From an uncultured Oscillospiraceae bacterium (GTDB taxonomy: Bacteria > Bacillota > Clostridia > Oscillospirales > Ruminococcaceae): a stretch of 64,000 nt of DNA. Made by a program: the position numbers and the translations under genes. How positions within the stretch are numbered: position 1 is the first letter of the stretch; each line of letters begins with the position of its first letter. The notes under the pieces were generated by a model. That model made no database searches, was not told the origin of the DNA, and saw only the letters and a list, made by a program, of their open reading frames with translations. Below, in pieces: positions 1 to 9,438 of this stretch. Where the stretch lies: NCBI GenBank assembly GCA_910579175.1, contig CAJTTB010000008.1, positions 1 to 64,000 on the forward strand. The letters run 5' to 3'.

Positions 1-172
1 GTTACTCGCTGATACGCCTGACTAACGTCAGCGGCTCGTAATAAAAAATAGTATTGATTAAGAAAGTGCCTGCGGGCACAAGAAAAAAGGTATATTTTTT
101 GTTATTCCACGAATCGCCAAGCAAGTTGGCTGCTCCATAATAAAAAATAAGGCATATTAAGGAGATGATAGA
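1..172. other. Leader region with three short hairpins and a repeated A/T tag
   Basis: No complete gene is visible. Three small inverted repeats occur in a row: CTGAC/GTCAG (18-31), GTGCC/GGCAC (66-79) and GCCAA/TTGGC (116-130). The 12-base string TAATAAAAAATA follows the first and third (39-50 and 138-149). One frame stays open from the left edge to a stop at 39-41, so this could be the tail of an upstream gene. The block is more GC-rich than its surroundings. No function is proposed. Confidence 0.35.
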
Positions 173-874
173 ATGATGGATAAAGATTATATAGAACTAA
201 AAAAATGGCTTGATGATACAAGAGATGTACCATTAGAAGCGATGTCAGGATTTTTTGATGCTCGGATTGACACTTATGAAGAACATATGGCACATTGGCA
301 AAGACATTATGAGTGGATGGCAGAGCTTTTGCCAGATGATACTAAGACATTGTTGGATTTGGGTTGTGGAACGGGTTTGGAACTCGATTGTATTTATGCC
401 CGATTTCCCGATTTACAAGTCACGGGGATTGACTTGTCTGAGCAAATGCTTGAAAAACTGCAAAAAAAGCATGGTGATAAACATATTTGTTTGATGTTAA
501 AGGATTATTTTCTATGGGAACCAACAGAAAATTGTTTTGATGTTGTTGTGACATTTGAAACACTTCATCATTTTCCAGCAGAAAAGAAACGATTGCTGTT
601 TGAAAAGATCTATCAATGTTTAAAGCCTAAAGGCATGTATCTAGAGTGTGATTACATTGCCACTTCGCAGCAGATAGAAGATTTGGTCTTTGCAGAATCC
701 GCCCGCAGGCGTGCGAAAAGTAACATTGCTGATGATGTTTTTGTTCACTTTGATACACCACTGACCTTGGAACATGAGATGACAGCAATCAAGGCAGCGA
801 ATTTTATGTCAGTAGAATGTGTTGGGTTTTTGGATGGAGACAATCATACAGCGATGATAAAGGCAATCAAATAG
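173..874 (+). CDS. Class I SAM-dependent methyltransferase
   Basis: Predicted cytoplasmic methyltransferase of 233 residues that should transfer a methyl group from S-adenosylmethionine to an unidentified substrate. The SAM-binding motif I (LLDLGCGTGLELD) lies at about residues 60-72, followed by an acidic strand end (VTGID) that would hold the SAM ribose and a motif IV-like VVVTFETLHHF. The fold is the Methyltransf_11/25 type, and the length is normal for small-molecule methyltransferases of this class. The start is set by AAGGAG at 159-164, nine bases before the first of two adjacent ATGs. It stands alone, convergent with the LacI-type gene, so context gives no substrate. The family call is strong; specificity is unknown. 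Confidence 0.85.
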   Translation: MMDKDYIELKKWLDDTRDVPLEAMSGFFDARIDTYEEHMAHWQRHYEWMAELLPDDTKTLLDLGCGTGLELDCIYARFPDLQVTGIDLSEQMLEKLQKKHGDKHICLMLKDYFLWEPTENCFDVVVTFETLHHFPAEKKRLLFEKIYQCLKPKGMYLECDYIATSQQIEDLVFAESARRRAKSNIADDVFVHFDTPLTLEHEMTAIKAANFMSVECVGFLDGDNHTAMIKAIK

Positions 875-892
875 AAGGATATAGGTGATATC

Positions 893-1948
893 TCATTCAA
901 TAAAGTACTGTAAATTTCCCTTCATAATGATATTAAGGGGAACATATTCAGCAGAATTTTTTGGTTTTTTCTGATAACATAGATATTCAAACATGGTTTT
1001 GACGGCTTTGTATGCTTGGTTGGTGAGATTTTGTTCAATCACTGCGTCAATGATATCATTTTGAATAAAGGGGATTAATTCATCATATAGGTCAAACGTC
1101 AACATAGAAACTGGTTTTGCAGATTTTTGTAGTTGCCGACAGATCGTTGTGGTTTTGCTGATGATATTAATGGCACAGTCAATATGTCTTTGTTGTATGA
1201 TTTGCCCGATGATTTCATCGGATGGTTCTGGTGTGGTATTGAGATACATTGGAGGGCATATTGTTAATTCTTTGGCATTATTTTTAAGAGAATCCAAAAT
1301 ACCTAGAAAGCGATTTTGCGTAGAGAGATGTTCTGCGCTTACATGGTTGAGAAAGATTTGAATATTTCCACAATAGGGAGTAATTTTGTTTGCAATTTGC
1401 CCACATAAGATACCACTTTGATAATAATCACAACCAATAAAGGCAAGGGCGCCATTTACATTTAATTGATTACTTAATAAAATGACATTTTTTCCATGAT
1501 CAATCAGATTTTGTACACAGTGATTCATACTATTTCCGTTTTGTGGGAAAATAATAAAGTGTTCAATACCCTGCTGTTCTAGGTGCTGGATTGTTTCAAT
1601 TTGTTGATTGGTAGAATCATCACAGCAACAGACATGATTGATTAGACACAACCCATCATCTTCAAATTCTAAAAGGGCTTGTTTGAGACCCGTTTGAATA
1701 TTTTGATTGTAATACTGGTCTAGATTGGAATAGAGCCCTACATAGGCGATGGTATATTTTTTTCTTAATGCTAGATTGCGTGCATTTAGATTAGGACGGT
1801 AGTGATATTGTTTGATAGCCTTTAAAACAGTTTGTCTTGTTTGTTCAGAAAAAGAACCCTTGTGATTGAGTATATTATAAATGGTAGTTCTGGATAAACC
1901 TGTAATGGCACTTAACTCTTTGAGTGTCACTCTCTTTTTGGCTTCCAA
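893..1948 (-). CDS. LacI-family transcriptional regulator
   Basis: A 351-residue LacI/GalR-type regulator. An N-terminal helix-turn-helix is visible at about residues 7-27 (TLKELSAITGLSRTTIYNIL), followed by the hinge-helix region (YRPNLNARNLA) that normally enters the minor groove of the operator. The rest matches a periplasmic-binding-protein-like sugar sensor (AYVGLYSNL, then HFIIFPQNG). Proteins of this family normally repress or activate sugar-use genes in response to a sugar or phosphosugar. It is divergent from pyruvate kinase across about 240 bases, so it might act on that gene or on itself, but no clear operator palindrome was found there. The effector is unknown. Confidence 0.88.
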   Translation of the reverse strand: MEAKKRVTLKELSAITGLSRTTIYNILNHKGSFSEQTRQTVLKAIKQYHYRPNLNARNLALRKKYTIAYVGLYSNLDQYYNQNIQTGLKQALLEFEDDGLCLINHVCCCDDSTNQQIETIQHLEQQGIEHFIIFPQNGNSMNHCVQNLIDHGKNVILLSNQLNVNGALAFIGCDYYQSGILCGQIANKITPYCGNIQIFLNHVSAEHLSTQNRFLGILDSLKNNAKELTICPPMYLNTTPEPSDEIIGQIIQQRHIDCAINIISKTTTICRQLQKSAKPVSMLTFDLYDELIPFIQNDIIDAVIEQNLTNQAYKAVKTMFEYLCYQKKPKNSAEYVPLNIIMKGNLQYFIE

Positions 1949-2040
1949 ATGAGATTCCTCCTATGCTAAAGTGATATTGTTATTTTTATTATATCATAAA
2001 CAGAGAAATTAAAAAAACAATATATTTTTAGAGAAAATTA

Positions 2041-2049
2041 TGCTATAAT
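2041..2049 (+). promoter_or_regulatory. Probable extended -10 promoter for pyruvate kinase
   Basis: TGCTATAAT at 2041-2049 is a perfect extended -10 (TGn followed by TATAAT). The matching -35 region is poor (TATATT at 17 bases), which is acceptable for an extended -10 promoter. The leader to the ATG would be about 135 bases. The same TGCTATAAT string occurs in front of the AraC gene at 36.6 kb. Confidence 0.5.
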
Positions 2050-2191
2050 AAAAATAGTTATTTGAAAATTATGGAAAAATGTATGAAAAACATCTTTTCA
2101 AATCTTTGTTTTTAACAAGATGGGCGAAAGTTGTCGACCACTTGTTGCCAAGTAGTTTATAGAATTTAATCAAAAAAGGATGGGAAAGATC

Positions 2192-3952
2192 ATGAATCGT
2201 AAAAAAGTGTTGAGAAAAACAAAAATTATTTGTACAATGGGACCTGCAAATGATGACCCAAGTATTTTAAAAAAGTTGATGTTAGAGGGTATGAATGCAG
2301 CACGTTTTAACTTTTCTCATGCTGATCATCAATCTCATAAGAAGAAGTTGGATTTGGTGAAAAAACTGCGGGCAGAATTACATTTACCAGTTGCCACTAT
2401 TTTAGATACCAAAGGTCCTGAGATTCGGATTGGTCATTTTAAAGAGGGTAAAGTAGAACTTCATGCAGGAGATTTTTTTACACTGACAACCAATGAGGTA
2501 GAAGGAGACAATTCTATTGTCTCAATTACTTATAAAGACCTTCCAAATGATATTCAAACAGGAGCAACGGTATTAATTGATGATGGTTTGATTGAAATGA
2601 CCGTTGTGAATGTAACCAAAACAGATATTACCTGTAGTGTAAAAAACAGTGGCGTTCTTTCTAATTCTAAGGGTATCAATGTGCCAGGTACACGCCTTTC
2701 TATGCCATTTATCAGTCAGAGGGACCGAGAGGATATTATCTTTGGAATCGAACAGGGATTTGATTATATTGCTGCATCCTTTACCAGAGGTGCAGATGAT
2801 ATTTTAGAAGTTCGCAAGTTATTAGATGAATTTGATTGTCATGATATGAATATTATTGCAAAAATTGAAAATGCAGAGGGTGTTGCCAACATTGATGAGA
2901 TTATTCGTGTAGTAGATGGGATTATGGTAGCGCGTGGCGACATGGGTGTAGAAATTCCATTGGAAGATGTACCAGTACTGCAAAAGATCATTATTGAAAA
3001 ATCATATGGAGCAGGAAAACAGGTGATTACTGCAACACAGATGTTGGATTCTATGATGAAAAATCCAAGACCAACCAGAGCAGAATCAACCGATGTTGCC
3101 AATGCAATTTACGATGGAACAAGTGCCATTATGTTGTCAGGAGAAACAGCTGCTGGATTGTATCCAGTGGAAGCATTACAGACGATGGTAAAAATTGCGA
3201 TTCGCACTGAGGCAGATATTGATTATGTAAAGCGCTTCAATAATGGTACAAACATTGTGAATGTAGATGTAACCAATGCGATTTCTCATGCAACCTGTAC
3301 AACAGCGCACGATATAGGGGCTTCTGCAATTGTAACGGTGACAAAGTCTGGTGAAACTGCCCGTATGATTTCAAAATTCCGTCCCAAATATCCGATCATT
3401 GGCTGTACCACACAAGATACTGTATTCCGTCAATTGAATTTGTCTTGGGGTGTAGAACCACTTTTGATAGATGAAAAAGAAACAGCAGATGAATTGTTTG
3501 AACATGCTGTGGATAGCGCAGAGAAAGCGGGTATTGTTGAAAATGGAGAACTGGTTGTTATCACAGCAGGGGTTCCTTTGGGTATTTCTGGAACAACCAA
3601 TATGATGAAAGTACATGTAGTAGGTCATATTTTAATCTCTGGAGATGGAATTACAACAAATAAGGCATGTGCAAGTCTTTGTGTTTGTAAAACAGAACAG
3701 GAAGCATTTGAAAAATATAAAGATGGCGATATTTTGGTCATTCCACAAACAAGCAATCATCTATTTTCCATTTTAAAAACTTGTTCTGGTATTGTAACAG
3801 AACAGGAGGGAGTAAATTCTCATGCGGCAGTTGCAGGTTTGGCGATGGATATTCCAGTGGTTGTAAATGCGAAGTATGCCACTAGAATTTTAAAATCTGG
3901 AGCAATTGTGACCATTGATGCAGAAAAGGGAACGGTAAGTTGTAATATTTAA
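2192..3952 (+). CDS. pyk: Pyruvate kinase (long form with C-terminal PEP-utilising-type domain)
   Basis: Pyruvate kinase, which converts phosphoenolpyruvate and ADP to pyruvate and ATP in glycolysis. The N-terminal KTKIICTMGPAND, the barrel motif ILDTKGPEIR, the catalytic MVARGDMGVEIP and the TATQMLDSM segment are all present. The allosteric C-domain follows. An extra domain ending in VNSHAAVAGLAMDIPVVV resembles the phosphohistidine (PEP-utiliser mobile) domain of Bacillus-type enzymes of about 590 residues. I chose the ATG at 2192, giving 586 residues, because AAAAGGA at 2174-2180 is correctly spaced for it. The ATG at 2180 overlaps that ribosome binding site. A shared terminator follows. 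It is the only clear central-metabolism gene in the window. Confidence 0.96.
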   Translation: MNRKKVLRKTKIICTMGPANDDPSILKKLMLEGMNAARFNFSHADHQSHKKKLDLVKKLRAELHLPVATILDTKGPEIRIGHFKEGKVELHAGDFFTLTTNEVEGDNSIVSITYKDLPNDIQTGATVLIDDGLIEMTVVNVTKTDITCSVKNSGVLSNSKGINVPGTRLSMPFISQRDREDIIFGIEQGFDYIAASFTRGADDILEVRKLLDEFDCHDMNIIAKIENAEGVANIDEIIRVVDGIMVARGDMGVEIPLEDVPVLQKIIIEKSYGAGKQVITATQMLDSMMKNPRPTRAESTDVANAIYDGTSAIMLSGETAAGLYPVEALQTMVKIAIRTEADIDYVKRFNNGTNIVNVDVTNAISHATCTTAHDIGASAIVTVTKSGETARMISKFRPKYPIIGCTTQDTVFRQLNLSWGVEPLLIDEKETADELFEHAVDSAEKAGIVENGELVVITAGVPLGISGTTNMMKVHVVGHILISGDGITTNKACASLCVCKTEQEAFEKYKDGDILVIPQTSNHLFSILKTCSGIVTEQEGVNSHAAVAGLAMDIPVVVNAKYATRILKSGAIVTIDAEKGTVSCNI

Positions 3953-3974
3953 TATCAATAAAATAACCATAAAT

Positions 3975-4006
3975 AAAAAAGGCTGTTTGTAAAAACAGCC
4001 TTTTTT
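3975..4006. terminator. Bidirectional intrinsic terminator between pyk and the chemoreceptor gene
   Basis: GGCTGTTT (3981-3988) pairs with AAACAGCC (3993-4000) around a four-base loop. Six As precede and six Ts follow, so it can end transcription from both convergent genes. Confidence 0.9.
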
Positions 4007-4015
4007 ATATTTTGA

Positions 4016-5785
4016 TTAATATTTGTCGGAATAATCAGAGGAGAAAGAATGATCATAATGAGTATTTTCATCAACTGGATAGGACAATTCTGACTGACTT
4101 GAATTTTTTAATTTGAATTTGCCAACAAGATTTTTTAGTACTTGTGCTTGGCTGGATAATTCTTCACTTGCGGCAGCACTTTGTTGGGAAGTAGCTGAGT
4201 TGGTTTGTACCACTGCTGAGATTTGATCGATGCCCAAAGTAACCTGTGCAATAGCGGCTGCTTGTTCTAAGCTGGCTTGTGAGATTTTTTCAATCATAAC
4301 AGTGGATTCTTTTGCATCCTCAGCGGCTTTTAGAAGAGATTGTGCTGTTGCGTCAGCGATAACAGTTCCGTTTTCTACTGCTCTCATAGAACTTTCTATG
4401 AGATTTGCGGTATTTTGTGAAGCTTCAGCACTCTTAGAAGACAGATTACGCACTTCATCTGCAACAACTGCGAAGCCTTTTCCGGCAGCACCAGCTCTTG
4501 CAGCTTCTACAGCTGCGTTGAGTGCAAGAATATTGGTTTGAAAAGCAATATCTTCAATGGTTTTGATAATCTTTTTAATTTCTTTAGAACTATTGCTGAT
4601 TTCACTCATTGCTTGGATCATTTCATGCATTTGGTCATTGCTTTTCATCATAGAAGCGCTAACTTGATTGGATTGTGCACTTACATTTTTTGCATTTTCT
4701 GCATTGGATTGGACTTGGTTAGAAATTTCAGTGATGGTTGCTGCCAATTCTTCTACAGAACTTGCTTGTTCAGTTGCACCTTGTGAAAGTGCCTGTGCTC
4801 CTGATGCTACTTGATCAGAACCACTATCTACTTGGTTGGCTGCCTGAGCAATGTCAGATAATGTGCTATGGAAGTTTTCTAAAATTTTAGCAAAGGAATG
4901 TTTGATGCTTGAAAAGTCCCCTAAATAATTTGTAATATTATCTGGAGAGATGGTTAAATCACCAGAAGCAATACGACCTATGATATCAGAAATTTCGTCT
5001 ACATAAGCAGAAAGAGTGGTCAAAGTGAAGCGCAAGCTGTCTGCCATTTGACCGATTTCGTCATTGCTGTGATAGGTGAGTTGATCAACAACTTTCAGAT
5101 TTCCTTTACACATTTCTGATGCAGCATATTCTACTTGTGAAACAGGTCTGATAATGCTTGCGGTGATTGCAAAAGCAATTAAAATGGTTAGAACTACAGA
5201 AATAACAACAATCACAGCAGTAACAATTGTAATAATTGTTGTATTGTTTGTGCGGGCTTCAGAAGTTTCTTCTTTTAGTTGTGTAATCTCTGCATTTAAT
5301 GTTTCAGAGAGATTAACGACCTGAACTAAAGTTGGAGAACATTCATCTACTAAAATATCAACCGCATCGTCATAACGGTTATTTTCTAATTCTGAAATTG
5401 CCTTATTTGCAATGCTAATCCAAGAATTTATCAAGGATTCAAAGTTATTAAAAGAGCTGGAAGAAATAATATTGGTATTATTGAGTATATTTAGATTGTT
5501 TGTAGCTTCGCTGATTTCTCGTTGTGCGTTTGTTTTATATTCGCTCAAAGAAGTAGTATTGTCCTTTAATGCCATTTCTCGAACAATTTTAGCAGCAGTA
5601 TTTATATGTAAACGTACTCTAATAATGGCAATTTCTGCTTGAGCAGGTCCATCAATATAATCATTGAATCCATTGTTTGCATCTTGTAAGCCTGAGATGG
5701 AAAGAAAAGCAATGATGAGTGTTAATAACAGGATAATAGAATATCCTACAAGGATACGTCCTTTGATTTTGAATTTATTTAACAT
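4016..5785 (-). CDS. Methyl-accepting chemotaxis protein
   Basis: Membrane chemoreceptor of 589 residues. A first membrane segment at about residues 13-32 is followed by a roughly 150-residue four-helix-bundle-type sensor, a second membrane segment at about 185-212, a HAMP linker, and a long coiled-coil signalling domain. The signalling tip, which contacts CheA and CheW, is conserved (FQTNILALNAAVEAARAG, then FAVVADEVRNLS). The ligand is unknown; it senses outside the membrane and controls the CheA at 13.6 kb. The ribosome binding site is weak. It lies downstream of the EAL-HDOD gene on the same strand, 115 bases away, and could be cotranscribed. Confidence 0.95.
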   Translation of the reverse strand: MLNKFKIKGRILVGYSIILLLTLIIAFLSISGLQDANNGFNDYIDGPAQAEIAIIRVRLHINTAAKIVREMALKDNTTSLSEYKTNAQREISEATNNLNILNNTNIISSSSFNNFESLINSWISIANKAISELENNRYDDAVDILVDECSPTLVQVVNLSETLNAEITQLKEETSEARTNNTTIITIVTAVIVVISVVLTILIAFAITASIIRPVSQVEYAASEMCKGNLKVVDQLTYHSNDEIGQMADSLRFTLTTLSAYVDEISDIIGRIASGDLTISPDNITNYLGDFSSIKHSFAKILENFHSTLSDIAQAANQVDSGSDQVASGAQALSQGATEQASSVEELAATITEISNQVQSNAENAKNVSAQSNQVSASMMKSNDQMHEMIQAMSEISNSSKEIKKIIKTIEDIAFQTNILALNAAVEAARAGAAGKGFAVVADEVRNLSSKSAEASQNTANLIESSMRAVENGTVIADATAQSLLKAAEDAKESTVMIEKISQASLEQAAAIAQVTLGIDQISAVVQTNSATSQQSAAASEELSSQAQVLKNLVGKFKLKNSSQSELSYPVDENTHYDHSFSSDYSDKY

Positions 5786-5900
5786 ATCTATGTTCGCCTA
5801 TACCCTTTCATGAAATGTTCATAGAATTTGTGATAGTATTTTAACCTGTAAAATTACGGACAAAGCCAGTAATTATGGATAAAAACAAATGAATGATTGG

Positions 5901-7157
5901 TTATTCAGTTGGAGAGTCGGAATTTTCTTCTTCACTAAAGGAATTCATTAAATCAGCCCAAATCGTATTGACGTATTCAGCACTATCCAAATATTTTTGT
6001 GAAACAACGTCTACAGGAATGTTTAGTTCTTTTGCGCTTTTACGCATAGTATACCAATCTGCTTTTTCGTAGCATAATACTAAATTTAATAAAGAACCAC
6101 AAGTTCCTTCTCTATGGATAAGTGCCGCTTTTAGTTCATCAGAAATTGCAATACTGGATAAAGCATCTTCCAAAGGAACCTGCATTAACACGCCCAGTGT
6201 GGAGAACATACCCAACAAATAAGCCTCGGAACGAGAAATAGGACAATTTTCCATTGTTTCAGCGAGTGCTTGACATAGATTTCCACGCAAGAAAGACAAT
6301 CGAATCAATTCCTCAGAAATATCTCCTTCACTTCCTTGGAAGCTAAGCAGGTAGACCCATTGTTTTAATTGACCAAGTCCTAACACTGTCAGTGCTTGTT
6401 TGATGGATTTTACCTTGTTGCGTAGGGCAAAGTATGCAGAGTTTACCATTTTGATTAAGGCATAAGCTAAGGTAACATCTTGGCTGATCAATCTGGCAAC
6501 TTCGTCTAAGTTGGGTTCATCTTTGGTAACAGCAACAATCAATTGGAAGAAATTGCTTTGTAAGTGATCCATTCTGCGAACAGAGGAATTTAATAGTTCT
6601 GCTACGCTAGTACCTTGTATAAAGTCACAGTCTAATTCTTTAGCAAGTTTTAAAGCCTCAGGAGAATCTACCTGATAGGCAACAACCTTTTTTTGAAAAC
6701 TGCGAGCAATATTGATGGTTTTTGTAGCAGCGGTTTTGTCTAAACTGGAGAAGTTTACTTTGATGATGTCAATGACATCCATAATTCCAAAGTAACGTGG
6801 CGAAAACTCAAAGCCATTTAACGCTAGACGATAACCTTGTTTTTTATAACGATAAATGATTTTTTGCGCCAATGGGTGAATGATGATGCTATCATCAATT
6901 TGAATTACCAGTTTTTTTTCAGAAAAGATACGTGGAATATTTTTCATAAGTAAATTGGGTGTAAAAGTTAAGTAAGCATCTTTGTTTCCCAAAAAGTTAC
7001 TTTGATCCAGTTCCAGAAAAAAACTTTGGATGGCATTTGCTACACGGAAATCACGTTGATTATAAAGTGTACTGCTATCCTGTGGATACAGTAATTCATA
7101 GGCAACCACTTTTTTCTCTTTGTTCAGAATGGGTTGTCGAACAATACTGGTGTCCAT
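5901..7157 (-). CDS. EAL/HDOD-domain signalling protein with degenerate EAL domain
   Basis: A 418-residue protein of the YuxH/CdgJ type. The N-terminal half has the outline of an EAL phosphodiesterase (RQPILNKEKKVVAYELLYP), but the EAL signature reads ELL and several metal-binding acidic positions are not evident, so c-di-GMP hydrolysis is unlikely. The C-terminal half from about residue 200 is an HDOD domain (ISQDVTLAYALIKMVNSAYF; LLGMFSTLGVL), a scaffold-type HD variant lacking catalytic residues. Relatives act on motility and chemotaxis through protein contacts. A GGGAGG site precedes the ATG. It lies between the FtsA-like gene and the chemoreceptor. Family confident, output unknown. Confidence 0.88.
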   Translation of the reverse strand: MDTSIVRQPILNKEKKVVAYELLYPQDSSTLYNQRDFRVANAIQSFFLELDQSNFLGNKDAYLTFTPNLLMKNIPRIFSEKKLVIQIDDSIIIHPLAQKIIYRYKKQGYRLALNGFEFSPRYFGIMDVIDIIKVNFSSLDKTAATKTINIARSFQKKVVAYQVDSPEALKLAKELDCDFIQGTSVAELLNSSVRRMDHLQSNFFQLIVAVTKDEPNLDEVARLISQDVTLAYALIKMVNSAYFALRNKVKSIKQALTVLGLGQLKQWVYLLSFQGSEGDISEELIRLSFLRGNLCQALAETMENCPISRSEAYLLGMFSTLGVLMQVPLEDALSSIAISDELKAALIHREGTCGSLLNLVLCYEKADWYTMRKSAKELNIPVDVVSQKYLDSAEYVNTIWADLMNSFSEEENSDSPTE

Positions 7158-7278
7158 AAATGATACCTCCCTATTAGTAATGATGAAATAGTATGTTCTA
7201 TACTATATATTTTATGTATAAAGGGCATTATCGCAGAATCAATGTGATAATACTCTGAACATAAACAAGAAAAGTTGA

Positions 7279-9438
7279 TTATTTTAAGTCTGTAGAGGCA
7301 TTTTCCCAAAATATCTCTGCTTGGTCGCCCTCAAAAATAGGATCAAGATAAGCTGCTTCTGTTCCGTTTAAACGGAGTATAATATTGCCTTGAGGTTTTT
7401 TAGGATCAATGTCGACATAATTGAATAACTCTAAAAATTGATGTGTTGCACCGTCTTCACGACGATGTAAGAGCAGTTCTTTTCCGTTTAATTTGATGTG
7501 AATATCTCCTCGAAAAGGAGTTTGTGGTGTTGGTTCGTCTTCTAATTCGGTTTGTTCAGAAGTTTGGTCCTGTGTGGATTGTGGTACTTGTTGCGTGGCA
7601 TTTGACTGTGACTGGTTTTCGGTGAGTGTTTCGTCAATTGTTTTTGAAGATGAGGGTTTGTTTTGTTGGATTCCCTTTGGATGGTAAGATGTATACATTT
7701 CATCACCGCGTTGCAATCTGGTTTCTCCAGATACAACATATCCATTTAACACAACCATTTGCGGGTCGGTGTCCATGCGATTGCATAAATCCTCTACTGT
7801 GATAACTTCTTCATACTTAATAATATCCAGATTGGAGATGACACGATCAGCTGAAACAATTTCATCATTGACGGTTGTAACGGTGCCAACTGGGGTTTCA
7901 ATACCATTAAATCGGATGGTAAAACAATCCCAATCTGGAATGATTTCAGACAATGTAGGTGCTGCATCTGCTCCTGCTTGTGCTGGCTGAAAATCAATTG
8001 CATCTCCTGGATGGACGATTTCTGAAAGCATAATGGGCTTCTTATTTAATAAGACAGAAGCCTGTTCTGGCAATTTTCCGCGAACATTGCGGCGTTCACC
8101 GTTTAATTCAAAGGAAATGCTTTTTCCTACATGCCCCATAATTTGACTGTATTTTACACCACTTAATAATAAAACATCTAATACAGACATATCCCAATTG
8201 TTGAGCAAGTGCAGCTTTTCATTGTTGACAATGACAACAAATGGATCAGCGCCCAAGGCTGCCATAGCGGTCATAGCAATACCAGCAGGTGTGGCAAATT
8301 CTGGACCAAACACATCGTAGTCTGAAATAATTTTCTTTTTCATATAACTGCTGCCACCGACAGCGACGCGTTTTTGATCAATGGAAAGCCCCTCTGCAAC
8401 CATTTTACTCAGACCAGGGATCTGGCTGCCCCCACCAGTTAAAAAGACAGCAGAAGGGGCTTTGCCGTTACTTTCTAAAATTCTTTGACAAATTTCTGAG
8501 CTTAGATTATGAATTACTGGCTCGATTTTTTCAAGTATTTGTTCTTTTTGCTCCTCCATGTTCAGTCCTAAAATATTGTCAAAGCAGATGGTAGGAGATT
8601 CTTCGCTCAAAGCGCGTTTGATGGTTTCGGCAGCATCAAAGTCCACCAAATATTCCTGCATAATTGCTTCAGTGAGTTCATCTCCTGCGATGGTTGCCAT
8701 GGTATAAGCACAGACACATCCGGCGTTACAAACCGCAATATCAGAAGTTCCAGCGCCAATATCCGCCAATGCTAGATTGAGCATACGAATATCTGGAGGA
8801 ATGATAACATTCATAGTTGCGATTGGCTCAAGAGTAAGACCAGAGACGGTTAAGCCAACTCGGCGCATGGTGGCATATAAGCTTTCAACAACTTCTCTGG
8901 GAAGAAAAGTCGCAATGACATCAACATAAGCGGTATTGCCCCGATGTCCTAATAAGGTGGACATCTCATAGCCGTCTAGCTGATATCTGACAACAGAGTG
9001 CCCTGTACAAAAGAAAGCTGTCTCATCTTCTTTATTATCTGAAAATAAGGTATCTCTTGCAGCAGAAACGGCACCTGCTTCCAAACGCACCAAAAAACTT
9101 TCATCGGCAACTTCACCATCAAGAGACATTTCAAATGTGCCATGTTCAGTCTTTAATGTACGTCCAGCAGCGGCGATATAAACGTTTTTTAAAGGGGATT
9201 GAATTTTTTTTTCCAATCGTTCTTTAACAATTGAAACAATTTTTGCTGTATCACTGATATTTTCAATCTGGCCATCTACAACAGCACGTGTATGATATTC
9301 TTCTGATTCAGAAGCGATGATATTTAAAACACCGTTTTCTTCAGCAATACCAACCATACCAATTACGCTTCGAGTACCAATATCCAAAGCAAATAAGTAC
9401 TCTTTTGTTATCATGGGGGTTTGATTTTCTAATTCCAT
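7279..9438 (-). CDS. FtsA/PilM-like actin-fold ATPase with long C-terminal extension
   Basis: A 719-residue protein whose first ~400 residues have the actin/FtsA/PilM fold: phosphate-1 loop ALDIGTRSV, phosphate-2 loop LADIGAGTSDIAV and adenosine loop FLTGGGSQIPG. About 320 further residues contain repeated beta-rich segments around an S/T/Q-rich linker, far longer than true FtsA (about 420) and without an obvious membrane-targeting helix. I start it at the ATG at 9438, which has AGGAGAG at correct spacing; a longer reading is possible. It overlaps the upstream PilZ gene by 10 bases, so the two are probably translationally coupled. It may be a filament-forming or scaffold ATPase answering to the PilZ partner. 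It is probably not the cell-division FtsA, because no ftsZ is adjacent. Confidence 0.8.
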   Translation of the reverse strand: MELENQTPMITKEYLFALDIGTRSVIGMVGIAEENGVLNIIASESEEYHTRAVVDGQIENISDTAKIVSIVKERLEKKIQSPLKNVYIAAAGRTLKTEHGTFEMSLDGEVADESFLVRLEAGAVSAARDTLFSDNKEDETAFFCTGHSVVRYQLDGYEMSTLLGHRGNTAYVDVIATFLPREVVESLYATMRRVGLTVSGLTLEPIATMNVIIPPDIRMLNLALADIGAGTSDIAVCNAGCVCAYTMATIAGDELTEAIMQEYLVDFDAAETIKRALSEESPTICFDNILGLNMEEQKEQILEKIEPVIHNLSSEICQRILESNGKAPSAVFLTGGGSQIPGLSKMVAEGLSIDQKRVAVGGSSYMKKKIISDYDVFGPEFATPAGIAMTAMAALGADPFVVIVNNEKLHLLNNWDMSVLDVLLLSGVKYSQIMGHVGKSISFELNGERRNVRGKLPEQASVLLNKKPIMLSEIVHPGDAIDFQPAQAGADAAPTLSEIIPDWDCFTIRFNGIETPVGTVTTVNDEIVSADRVISNLDIIKYEEVITVEDLCNRMDTDPQMVVLNGYVVSGETRLQRGDEMYTSYHPKGIQQNKPSSSKTIDETLTENQSQSNATQQVPQSTQDQTSEQTELEDEPTPQTPFRGDIHIKLNGKELLLHRREDGATHQFLELFNYVDIDPKKPQGNIILRLNGTEAAYLDPIFEGDQAEIFWENASTDLK

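Noticed and set aside
4230..4786. Plus-strand frames opposite the chemoreceptor
   Set aside because: Opposite-strand shadows of the conserved coiled coil, without ribosome binding sites.
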